64,000 bases of DNA. Source: Hyphomicrobiales bacterium (GTDB lineage: Bacteria; Pseudomonadota; Alphaproteobacteria; Rhizobiales; Beijerinckiaceae). Under the pieces are notes generated by a model. That model was not told the DNA's origin. It searched no databases and saw nothing but the letters and a program-made list of their open reading frames with translations. A program made the translations under genes and the position numbers. Where the stretch lies: contig JAIXYZ010000007.1 in NCBI GenBank assembly GCA_027489955.1, positions 124,001 through 188,000 of the forward strand. The letters are read 5' to 3'. This document shows, piece after piece, positions 55,068-62,677 of the stretch; position 1 is the first letter of the stretch, and each line of letters starts with the position of its first letter.

Positions 55068-55708
55068 GGCACGGGCTCCGGGGCGGAAACGGGTTGCGGC
55101 GCGCAGCGGCCCGACAGGAGCGCGCCGATGACGGCGAGCACGTTGCGGACCTCACGGCCGGAATCGAAATCGGGGACGATGGCCCGGCGCACGAACAGGC
55201 CGTTGGCCAGCGTGCACACGAGCACCGCGACGTCGCGGGCGTCGAGGGCGGGATCGATCGTGCCGCGGGCCTGGGCCTGCGCGAAGACCTGCGTCATCCG
55301 TCCGACCGCATCGCGCTCGAACACGCCGGCGACATCGGCGAAGGCGGGATCGCGGGTCGCCTCGGCCCAGATCTGGAGCACGAGGATCGCCTTTTCGCGC
55401 GGCTCGTCGCTGAAATGCTTGTGGCCGAGCGCGTCCAGCGCGGCCACGACGTCGTCGGCCGAGGCCAGAACGTCGAAATCGCGGGACATCTCGGCCCGGT
55501 CGCGCTCGGCGAGCCCGGCGACCACGGCATCCTTGGACGGGAAGTAGCGGTAGAGATTGCCCGCGCTCATGCCCGCCTCGGCGGCCACGTCCTGCATCGT
55601 GGTGCGATGGAAGCCCTGGCGCACGAAGCATCGCTCCGCCGCATCGAGGATGCGGGCGGCGCGGTTCGCGGTTCCGTCCGCCTCGAGGGCGGGAGGAGGG
55701 ATGGGCAT
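55064..55708 (-). CDS. TetR family repressor of the RND efflux operon
   Basis: 214 residues. DNA-binding N terminus ANRAARILDAAERCFVRQGFHRTTMQDVAAEAGMSAGNLYRYFPSKDAVV, then a ligand-binding helical domain. First gene of tetR-MFP-RND and preceded by a perfect palindrome. ATG 55708 chosen; GTG 55717 is in frame but crowds the palindrome. Autoregulation with drug or metabolite release is the usual mode for such operons. Confidence 0.93.
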   Translation of the reverse strand: MPIPPPALEADGTANRAARILDAAERCFVRQGFHRTTMQDVAAEAGMSAGNLYRYFPSKDAVVAGLAERDRAEMSRDFDVLASADDVVAALDALGHKHFSDEPREKAILVLQIWAEATRDPAFADVAGVFERDAVGRMTQVFAQAQARGTIDPALDARDVAVLVCTLANGLFVRRAIVPDFDSGREVRNVLAVIGALLSGRCAPQPVSAPEPVP

Positions 55709-55720
55709 GGTCACCACCGT

Positions 55721-55740
55721 GAGAATGAACGTTCATTCTC
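55721..55740 (-). promoter_or_regulatory. Perfect 20-bp palindrome, TetR operator
   Basis: GAGAATGAACGTTCATTCTC, exact inverted repeat, ending 12 bases before ATG 55708. Sites of the form GAATGAxxGTTCATTC are typical for TetR repressors of RND pumps. It should control the whole efflux operon. I see no second copy in the window. Confidence 0.8.
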
Positions 55741-55794
55741 GAGGTGGGGTCAATGACGCCGATCCGCAAGCGAAGCAAGCGGATTGTGGTGATG

Positions 55795-55829
55795 AAAAGG
55801 ATCAGCACGGGTGATGCCCGTGCTGATCC
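55795..55829 (-). terminator. Intrinsic terminator after the TRAP permease
   Basis: 13-bp perfect stem GGATCAGCACGGG / CCCGTGCTGATCC with a 5-base loop; on the minus strand it is followed by TTTT. It ends the TRAP transcript 32 bases after the stop and separates it from the divergent efflux operon. Confidence 0.85.
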
Positions 55830-55860
55830 GTCTATCGAACGAGGGGTGCGTCCGCAGTCG

Positions 55861-58065
55861 CTAGCTGGAAGCCGCCGCGTGCGCCGGCCGCTCCTTGCGC
55901 GAGCGCATGACCTGCAGCACCAGGATCGGCGCGGCGATGGCGATGCCGATCAGCGAGCTGGAAAGCCCGGGCGCCGCCGTCGGCAGCGCGGCGAGGCCGA
56001 TGAGCCACCGCTCCCACCTGCGCAGCGGAGCCAGCGCGTAGCCGGCAAACGCCATGGAGAGGAAGAGGATGCCGAGCATGCACCCGATCGTGGTCGTGAT
56101 GAACGCGAACCAGGTGAAGTCCTTCGTCACGATCAGCATGGCCGGCCCGTAGACGAACACGAACGGCACCAGCGCCTTGCCGAGGCCGAGGCGGAAGGCC
56201 GTGTTGCCCGTCTTGAACGGATCGGCGCCCGCCATCGATGCTCCCGCATAGGCAGCGAGCGCCACCGGCGGGGTGATGTCGGCGAGCACGCCGTAATAGA
56301 AGACGAAGAAGTGCGCCACGATCGGCTCGACGCCGAGCAGGCCCAGCGTCGGGGCCGCCACCGTCACCATGATGATGTAGTTGGCCGTGGTGGGCACGCC
56401 GCATCCCAGGAGGATGCAGACGATGGCCGTCATGATCAGGGTGAAGAACAGGATCAGGCCCTGCTGCGAGGCGAAGAACGCCGGCACGAAGGTCGACACC
56501 GTCTGCGCCATGTCGGTCGCCATGCTGGTCACGATGTACGAGATCTTGAAGCCGACACCCGTCAGCGTGACCACGCCGACGATGATGCCGACCACGGCTG
56601 CAGCCGCGCCGACGCCGATGGCGTATTTGGCACCGACGACGAAACCGTCGATCATGTCGATGACATAGGCCTTGTGGCGGTCGTCCTTGAGCCAGGCCAT
56701 GATGCCCAGCGCCACCACAACGAGCAGCATCGGGATCGAGAACCAGAGCTGCGTCGTCACGCCGAAGACCACCGACGCGACGAGCGCGGCGAAGTAGGCC
56801 ACCGTGATGACGGGCGAGCGGCCCAGGCCGACCACGAGGCAGGCCGTGATGCCCCAGAAGGCGGCGAGGTACGGCGTGAACCCGGAGAACAGGATCAGCA
56901 GCAGCGCGCCCAGCGGCATGATCGTCGGCCAGCCCTCGCGGATGACCTGACGGGCATTCGGCATCTCGGCGGCGGTGAGGCCGCGCAGGCCGCGCTTCTT
57001 GGCCTCGAAATGCACCTGCGTGAACACGCCGAAGAAGTGCATCGCGGCCGGCACCATGGCCGCCAGGATGACCGACGTGTACGAGATGCCCAGGAACTCC
57101 ACCATGAGGAACGCCGCGGCGCCCATGATCGGCGGGGTGATCTGGCCGCCGGTCGAGGCGGTCGATTCCACGGCCGCCGCGAAGTAGCGGGGATAGCCCA
57201 GGCGGATCATCGCCGGGATGGTCAGCGAGCCGACCGTCACCGTGTTGGCGATGGACGAGCCGGAGATCATGCCGAACAGGGCGGAGCCGAAGATCGAGAC
57301 CTTGGCCGGACCGCCGGAATAGCGGCCGGCCAGGCACGAGGCGAGATCGATGAAGAGCTTGCCGAGGCCGATGCGCGTCGCCAGCACGCCGAACAGGACG
57401 TAGTGGAACACGTAGGTCGCCACCACGCCGAGCGCGATGCCGTAGATGCCCTGGCTCGTCAGGTAGAGGTGGTTGACGATGTTGGACCAGCTGGCGCCCG
57501 GATGGACCAGGATGCCCGGCATGTACTGGCCGAAATAGGCGTACAGCATCACCATGATCGCGATGACCGGCAGCGGCCAGCCCACCGAACGGCGCACGGC
57601 CTCCAGCAGCGACAGGATGCAGATCGTGCCCATCGCCACGTCCATGGTCGAGGGATTGCCGACGCGGAACGCCAGGTCCTCGAAGATCCACGGAACGTAG
57701 AGGCTGGCGGCGGCGGCCGTCAGGCCGATCAGCCAGTCCAGCGGGCTGATCCCGCCGGGCTTGTACCATTTGTGCTCGGGGAGCTTGTCCTGGTCGCTCT
57801 TGAAGGCGGCGAAGACGATGAAGATCAGGCCGACGACGAACGCCATGTGGACGCCGCGATGGGTGATCTCGCGCATCAGGCCGTAGCCGGCGGTGTAATA
57901 GTGGAAGGCCGACAGCGTGAAGAGCAGGATCGCGACGAGCCAGCCGGTCCCGTAGGTCAGCGGCCGGAACCGCATTTCGGGATCGAACTTCTCTTCGAGC
58001 GACTGCGGATCCGGGATCGTGTCGAGATCTGACGGCGCCGGATGCGCCTGCGTGCTGGTGGACAT
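55861..58065 (-). CDS. TRAP transporter fused permease (DctQ-DctM type, TAXI partner)
   Basis: 734 residues, about 16-18 TM helices: a short four-helix Q part (FRPLTYGTGWLVAILLFTLSAFHYYTAGYG...) joined to a large M part with ESTASTGGQITPPIMGAAAFLMVEFLGI and FYYGVLADITPPVALAAYAGASMAGADP, the conserved ion/substrate-path repeats. Fused permeases of this size go with TAXI receptors, and one lies upstream. Imports an organic acid, probably with sodium; the substrate is unknown. Confidence 0.94.
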   Translation of the reverse strand: MSTSTQAHPAPSDLDTIPDPQSLEEKFDPEMRFRPLTYGTGWLVAILLFTLSAFHYYTAGYGLMREITHRGVHMAFVVGLIFIVFAAFKSDQDKLPEHKWYKPGGISPLDWLIGLTAAAASLYVPWIFEDLAFRVGNPSTMDVAMGTICILSLLEAVRRSVGWPLPVIAIMVMLYAYFGQYMPGILVHPGASWSNIVNHLYLTSQGIYGIALGVVATYVFHYVLFGVLATRIGLGKLFIDLASCLAGRYSGGPAKVSIFGSALFGMISGSSIANTVTVGSLTIPAMIRLGYPRYFAAAVESTASTGGQITPPIMGAAAFLMVEFLGISYTSVILAAMVPAAMHFFGVFTQVHFEAKKRGLRGLTAAEMPNARQVIREGWPTIMPLGALLLILFSGFTPYLAAFWGITACLVVGLGRSPVITVAYFAALVASVVFGVTTQLWFSIPMLLVVVALGIMAWLKDDRHKAYVIDMIDGFVVGAKYAIGVGAAAAVVGIIVGVVTLTGVGFKISYIVTSMATDMAQTVSTFVPAFFASQQGLILFFTLIMTAIVCILLGCGVPTTANYIIMVTVAAPTLGLLGVEPIVAHFFVFYYGVLADITPPVALAAYAGASMAGADPFKTGNTAFRLGLGKALVPFVFVYGPAMLIVTKDFTWFAFITTTIGCMLGILFLSMAFAGYALAPLRRWERWLIGLAALPTAAPGLSSSLIGIAIAAPILVLQVMRSRKERPAHAAASS

Positions 58066-58133
58066 CGGATCAAGCCCCCGCGGCGGCGGCGGCGCGCGAC
58101 GCGCGCATGCCCCCCGCTTGCGACGTTACATGC

Positions 58134-58168
58134 AAAAAAGGGCGGGTGGCGATAGTCGCCTCCCGCCC
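58134..58168 (-). terminator. Hairpin terminator between TAXI receptor and TRAP permease
   Basis: Stem GGGCGGG-A-GGCGA / TCGCC-A-CCCGCCC with a 3-base loop, then TTTTTT on the minus strand. It lies 18 bases after the receptor stop and about 70 before the permease start, so it should give much more receptor than permease RNA. Confidence 0.85.
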
Positions 58169-58185
58169 CTGCTGATTCAGGCCGA

Positions 58186-59166
58186 TCAGTTGATCGCGCC
58201 GATCTCGCGGTAGAACTTCTTGGCGCCCTCGTGGATCGGGATGCCGGCGCCGAGCAGGGCGGTCTCCTTGCGGATGAGCTTGCCCTTTGCATGGCCGGCG
58301 TCGAGCGCGGCCCGGGTCTTGTCGCTCCACAGCGCCTTGGTCACGGCGTAGACCGTGGCGTCCGACACCTTGGCCGAGGTGATCCACTGCGCGCCGACGG
58401 CGAGCGTCTGCGTGCGCGGCACGTCCTTGTAGGTCCCCTCCGGGATGACGTCGGCGGAGAAGAACGAGTAGTCCGCGATGATCTTCTGCGCAGCCGCGCC
58501 GGAGATCGGGACGATGGACACGCCGCCGCCGGTCGCCGCCAGCTCGGTGATCGCGCTGGTCGGGTAGCCGCCGACGAAGAAGAACGCGTCGAGGCCGCCG
58601 TCGCGCATCTTCTCGGCCGCCTGGCCGGGCTTCATGTACTCGGCCTTCACGTCCTTCTCGGTGATGCCCACCGAGCCCAGGATGATCTTGGCATCGACCA
58701 GCGTGCCGGAGCCCGGCTCGTCGAGCGAGACGCGCTTGCCGCGCAGGTCCTCGAGCGTCTTGATGTTGGCGTTCTTGGCCGCGACGAGGTGGATGCTCTC
58801 CGGATAGAGGTTGGCGAGCAGGCGCAGGTCGGCCAGGGCCGGCTTGCCTTCGAACAGGCCGGTGCCGGTGAAGGCCCAGTAGGCGACGTCCGCCTGGCTG
58901 AAGCCCGATTCCAGCGCGCCGCCGGCGATCGAGTTCACGTTCGCGACGGAGCCGTTGGAGGCCTGGGCCGTCAGAACGAGCTGCGGGGGCTGCGAGATCG
59001 CGTTCGCGATCAGGCCGCCGACCGGATAGTACGTGCCGGAAGTGCCGCCGGTGCCGATCCGGAAGAAGGCCGGGGCCTGGGCGAGTGCGTTGCCGCCCAG
59101 AAGCGAAGCCGCACCGAGGCCGAGGCCGAGGCGCGCCAGATCGCGGCGATTGATGGTGATTGTCAT
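58186..59166 (-). CDS. TAXI family TRAP transporter solute receptor
   Basis: Periplasmic receptor of 326 residues. Tat-type signal INRRDLARLGLGLGAASLLGG, cleaved after ALA. TAXI motif FFRIGTGGTSGTYYPVGGLIANAIS near the N terminus, then SNGSVANVNSIAGGALESGFSQADVAYWA and DEPGSGTLVDAKIILGSVGI. Likely glutamate-type or C4/C5 acid ligand from family knowledge only. It is upstream of the fused permease with a terminator between. Confidence 0.93.
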   Translation of the reverse strand: MTITINRRDLARLGLGLGAASLLGGNALAQAPAFFRIGTGGTSGTYYPVGGLIANAISQPPQLVLTAQASNGSVANVNSIAGGALESGFSQADVAYWAFTGTGLFEGKPALADLRLLANLYPESIHLVAAKNANIKTLEDLRGKRVSLDEPGSGTLVDAKIILGSVGITEKDVKAEYMKPGQAAEKMRDGGLDAFFFVGGYPTSAITELAATGGGVSIVPISGAAAQKIIADYSFFSADVIPEGTYKDVPRTQTLAVGAQWITSAKVSDATVYAVTKALWSDKTRAALDAGHAKGKLIRKETALLGAGIPIHEGAKKFYREIGAIN

Positions 59167-59343
59167 GACCGTGTCTCCCGCTGGTCAAAATTGACTGACA
59201 GCTGAGACACTAACCCCGCCCGTACAACCGTCTAGGCGCAAAAACGGCTACCGGGCCGTGCGCGGACCCGATTTTCGATGCAATTATTCGATGGGCGGAT
59301 GCGGGCCATGCGCGCAGGGGCGAAGGCCCGCATCCGATCGAGG

Positions 59344-59502
59344 TCAGATTCGTCCCAGCAGGACCAGGATCAGGACCACCACCAGCACCACGCCGAGGAT
59401 ACCCGACGGGCCATAGCCCCAGCCGCGGCTGTGCGGCCATGCCGGCACCGCGCCCACCAGCAACAGGATGAGAATGATGAGAAGGATCGTACTTACGGTC
59501 AT
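59344..59502 (-). CDS. DUF3309 family mini membrane protein
   Basis: 52 residues, two hydrophobic segments (TILLIILILLLVGAVP and LGVVLVVVLILVLLGRI) split by a polar loop PHSRGWGYGPSGI. This is the common DUF3309 pattern in alphaproteobacteria. Function unknown. ATG 59502 used; the longer frame upstream is not credible. Confidence 0.85.
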   Translation of the reverse strand: MTVSTILLIILILLLVGAVPAWPHSRGWGYGPSGILGVVLVVVLILVLLGRI

Positions 59503-59863
59503 TGGCCGCTCCTCGCGTTTTGCGCATCCGGCTGTCGTCAGCCCGTCTTGCCAACGCGGCCGCGCCGGGCGGGTTCCCGTCTCGCTCCGGGAAAGCGAGG
59601 CGGCCTTCCGCAAAGGCAGGTCCACAATCCGCGCGTGCACGCTCCACAATCTGCGATGAACCGAATTAGGTGAGTAAGTCGAGTGGCTTACGCCGAACGC
59701 TAACGAAGCGTTCACGGATCGGCTTTATGAAGGAAGCATTGGCGACAACCTCGGCATTTTTCATGCTGCGTTCCGGCTCTTTGCCTGCCCCCCGATTGCC
59801 GACCATTGATCCCCGGCCCACGGCCATCCCATCCCCGCCACCCGCGACGCGAGCGTGGAGACC
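59503..59863. other. Intergenic region, DUF3309 / PilZ gene
   Basis: About 360 bases with no gene I can support. It must hold divergent promoters. An AT-rich patch at 59670-59720 (GAGTAAGTCGAGTGG...GCTTTATGAAGG) is the likeliest regulatory part. No repeats or RNA element seen. Confidence 0.5.
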
Positions 59864-60460
59864 ATGAGGACGAAGGCCCTGGCCGATTTCGAATCCGCCG
59901 GCGACGACGACGCCGATGGCGCGGTGAGCGTGAAGCTCGACCTGCCCGGCCATGTCGTCATCGGCGAAAGGCGCTATGCCGGCACGACGCTCTACCGCGC
60001 CACGGCCGAGGGCCTGTGGTTCCGCGGCGACGTGGAGGTGCCCGGCGGCGATGTCCACATCACCCTTCGCGGCATGACGCGCATCCATTGCCGCGTCGTG
60101 CGCTCGCTCGGCACCCATTTCGTCGCGGTGCCGGTGAACGGCGACGAGATGCGGCGGATGGCGGGCGAAGTCCTGATGGCGGCCCGCGCCCAGGCCGATG
60201 CGGCCCGCCGACGCCACGAACGCGTTGTGCCGCGCAACCCCGCAACGAGCGTGACGCCCAACGGCGGCGTGGCGCTGCCTGCCGAAGTGATCGACATCTC
60301 CGTTTCCGGCGCGGCCATCCGCATGGCGCAGCGCCCGCCGGTCGGCGCCGTCGTGATGATCGGCCGGCACGAGGCCAGGGTGGTGCGCCACCTGCCCGAA
60401 GGTTTTGCGGCCGAGTTCAGCCGGGCCCTGCCCCTGGTTACGCCGGAGATCGAGCTCTAG
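59864..60460 (+). CDS. PilZ domain protein, probable c-di-GMP receptor
   Basis: 198 residues. The C-terminal PilZ domain (about 115-195) has both ligand motifs: RxxxR as RVVPR (120-124) and DxSxxG as DISVSG (144-149), with 19 residues between. The N-terminal half (about 20-92) looks like a second barrel without these motifs, so only one site should bind c-di-GMP. GTGGAG before ATG 59864 serves as ribosome site. CheW follows 85 bases downstream, suggesting a link to motility or surface behaviour. Confidence 0.88.
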   Translation: MRTKALADFESAGDDDADGAVSVKLDLPGHVVIGERRYAGTTLYRATAEGLWFRGDVEVPGGDVHITLRGMTRIHCRVVRSLGTHFVAVPVNGDEMRRMAGEVLMAARAQADAARRRHERVVPRNPATSVTPNGGVALPAEVIDISVSGAAIRMAQRPPVGAVVMIGRHEARVVRHLPEGFAAEFSRALPLVTPEIEL

Positions 60461-60545
60461 CCGCGCCTGTCTTCACGCCTCGGAAACCAGAGGGCGTCAT
60501 GATGGGCGTCGAACCGCGCCGCCGACACGGCACCAAGGATCCACG

Positions 60546-61004
60546 ATGAGCGCATACAGCAACGAAGCCGGCGTTTCCCTGAACGAACTCGTCGCGTTCC
60601 GGCTCGGCGATCAGGAATTCTGCATCGACATCCAGACCGTCAGCGAGATCCGCGGCTGGACGCCGGCAACGCCGCTGCCCCAGGCGCCCGACTTCGTGCC
60701 CGGCGTGATCAACCTGCGCGGCGCTGTCCTGCCGGTCATCGACCTGTCCCGCTTTCTCGGCTTCGGCCCGACGGAGCCCACCGCCCGCCACGTCATCATG
60801 GTGGCCCGGGTCGGCAACGAGGCCGTCGGCCTGCTGGTCGACGGGGTCAGCGAGATCCTCGCCATCAAGAACGAGGAGGTCCAGGCGACCCCCGCCGTCG
60901 TCGCCGACAGCGGCGCGCGCTTCGTGAAGGGCCTCATCACCGTCGAAGGCCGGATGATCGGCATCATCAGTCTGGCAGACATGACCGCCGCGACGCTGCA
61001 CTAG
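60546..61004 (+). CDS. cheW: Chemotaxis coupling protein CheW
   Basis: Adaptor between chemoreceptors and CheA; 152 residues. LVAFRLGDQEFCIDIQTVSEIRGW, VINLRGAVLPVIDLSRFLG, GLLVDGVSEILAI and FVKGLITVEGRMIGIISL follow the CheW fold closely. No cheA or receptor gene is in the window, so it is an orphan here. It follows the PilZ gene. Confidence 0.95.
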   Translation: MSAYSNEAGVSLNELVAFRLGDQEFCIDIQTVSEIRGWTPATPLPQAPDFVPGVINLRGAVLPVIDLSRFLGFGPTEPTARHVIMVARVGNEAVGLLVDGVSEILAIKNEEVQATPAVVADSGARFVKGLITVEGRMIGIISLADMTAATLH

Positions 61005-61029
61005 GCGGCAGCCGCCAACCTTATCGCGT

Positions 61030-62061
61030 TCAGACCAGACCCGGATCGATTCCCGGCCGCGGCTCCAGCCATTGCGGCACCGGGAGGCCCTTGTCCCGCA
61101 GGAAGGCGGGATTGAACAGCTTGGACTGATAGCGCGTGCCGTAGTCGCACAGGATCGTCACGATCGTGTGGCCCGGCCCGAGCTCCCGGGCGAGCCGGAT
61201 CGCGCCCGCAACGTTGATGCCGGACGAGCCGCCGAGGCACAGGCCCTCTTCCTGCAGAAGGCCGAACACGATGCCGACCGCCTCCGCGTCGGGGATCTGG
61301 TAGGATACATCCGGCGTGAAGCCTTCCAGGTTGGCGGTGATCCGCCCCTGGCCGATCCCCTCGGTGATCGAGGAGCCTTCGCTTTTCAGAACGCCCGTCG
61401 TGTAGAAGGAATGGAGCGCGGCGCCCATGGGATCGGCGAGGCCGATCTTCACCCCCGGACGCGCCGCCCGCAGCGCCTGCGCCGTTCCGGCCAGCGTGCC
61501 GCCGGTGCCGACAGCGCAGATGAACCCGTCCACCTGCCCGTCGGTCTGGGCGAGGATTTCCGGGCCCGTGGTCTCCACATGGGCCTGGCGGTTGGCGACA
61601 TTGTCGAACTGGTTGGCCCAGATGGCGCCGTTCGGCTCGCTGGCGGCCAGGCGCTCGGCGAGCCGGCCGGAGACCTTTACGTAATTGTTCGGGTTGGCAT
61701 AGGGGACGGCCGGCACCTCGACGAGTTCGGCGCCCGCCAGCCGCAGCATGTCCTTCTTTTCCTGGCTCTGCGTGTCCGGGATGACGATGACGGTGCGAAA
61801 GCCCAGCGCCGCGCCGACGAGCGCGAGCCCTATCCCGGTATTGCCGGCCGTGCCTTCCACGATGACGCCGCCGGGCTTGAGCACGCCGCGTGCCAGCGCA
61901 TCCCGGATGATGAACAGGGCCGCCCTGTCCTTCACCGACTGGCCCGGATTGAGGAACTCGGCCTTGCCGAGGATCCGGCAGCCCGTCTCCTGCGAGGCAC
62001 GCTTCAGCAGGATGAGGGGCGTCTGCCCGATGGCGTCGACGATGCCGTTGCGAATGGACAT
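61030..62061 (-). CDS. cysK: Cysteine synthase A-like PLP enzyme
   Basis: 343 residues. PLP Lys in NPGQSVKDRAALFII, then EGTAGNTGIGLAL, the substrate loop VEVPAVPYANPNNYVKVSGRLAE, GTGGTLAGTAQAL and LCLGGSSGINVAGAIRLA. Forms L-cysteine from O-acetylserine, or works in the opposite desulfuration direction; its length and PNNYVK motif match the rhizobial CysK group, which differs from the enteric type. ATG 62061 chosen; upstream frame not conserved. An AT-rich region lies ahead of it. Confidence 0.9.
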   Translation of the reverse strand: MSIRNGIVDAIGQTPLILLKRASQETGCRILGKAEFLNPGQSVKDRAALFIIRDALARGVLKPGGVIVEGTAGNTGIGLALVGAALGFRTVIVIPDTQSQEKKDMLRLAGAELVEVPAVPYANPNNYVKVSGRLAERLAASEPNGAIWANQFDNVANRQAHVETTGPEILAQTDGQVDGFICAVGTGGTLAGTAQALRAARPGVKIGLADPMGAALHSFYTTGVLKSEGSSITEGIGQGRITANLEGFTPDVSYQIPDAEAVGIVFGLLQEEGLCLGGSSGINVAGAIRLARELGPGHTIVTILCDYGTRYQSKLFNPAFLRDKGLPVPQWLEPRPGIDPGLV

Positions 62062-62149
62062 GGCTTGAAGAGAACCCTTGTGTGCACCCGCCACCCGCGA
62101 GGCCTTGCGTGCGACGCCGGCCAAGCAGCCGGCTTGCGCGGCTCTTCAA

Positions 62150-62205
62150 TATACGATTGAGCGTGTGTTTTTCAATAATTCACGCAATGAAGTTGCGCAT
62201 GCTCG
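62150..62205 (-). promoter_or_regulatory. AT-rich candidate control region of the cysteine synthase gene
   Basis: The minus strand carries TTGCGTGAATTATTGAAAAA, repeated TTGAA/TTCAA-like elements and TATATTGAAG in otherwise GC-rich DNA, about 90-145 bases before the ATG. This looks like a promoter with an operator (an Lrp/AsnC-like regulator would suit such repeats), but no specific site can be named. Confidence 0.35.
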
Positions 62206-62304
62206 CTCGTGCGCCGGAGCACCGGCGGCCGTCGTGCCCCGCGGTACAGAAAGCACCATGATCAGGATTTTGGCACGAAGTCTGGGCTGGGGCGCGGCGG
62301 GTCG

Positions 62305-62568
62305 GTGATCCTCCCGGCCGCGGCCCTCGCCATCGCCCTCGGCTTCGCCCTGGCCGACCCGCGCTGCGGCAGCCCGGCCGATTCCGGCGGTTGCGCCATG
62401 GGCCTGGCGACCGTTGCCCTGGCAGCGGTCGTGCCGGGCTTCGTCCTGTTCGCCGCGATCACGCTGATCCGTGGCCTGAAGGCTTCCGGGCGCCTGACGG
62501 CGATCGCCGCCGGCGCGAGGCGACGCCTTCGCCGGACAGCGGTGCTCCTGCGGCGCAACCGGCGCTGA
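62305..62568 (+). CDS. Hypothetical small membrane protein
   Basis: 87 residues from GTG 62305: TM helix 1 VILPAAALAIALGFAL, a loop with DPRCGSPADSGGC, TM helix 2 GLATVALAAVVPGFVLFAAI and a very basic tail RRRLRRTAVLLRRNRR. It ends at TGA 62568. The start is uncertain (GTG 62209 in frame upstream). No family recognised. Confidence 0.45.
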   Translation: MILPAAALAIALGFALADPRCGSPADSGGCAMGLATVALAAVVPGFVLFAAITLIRGLKASGRLTAIAAGARRRLRRTAVLLRRNRR

Positions 62569-62677
62569 GCGGTTGCACACGCGCCGCGCCCCTTGCCTCT
62601 CGCCAGCGCGTGAATTGCCAAGCTCCTTCCCATCGGTATCCTCGCAGCCGCTTCGCATCGGCGGAAGAGGGTCGTTC

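Noticed and set aside
55744-58032. Plus-strand open frame opposite the TRAP permease
   Set aside because: Highly charged product (His/Arg/Asp/Glu repeats) is the mirror of membrane-protein codons; no start signals or family.
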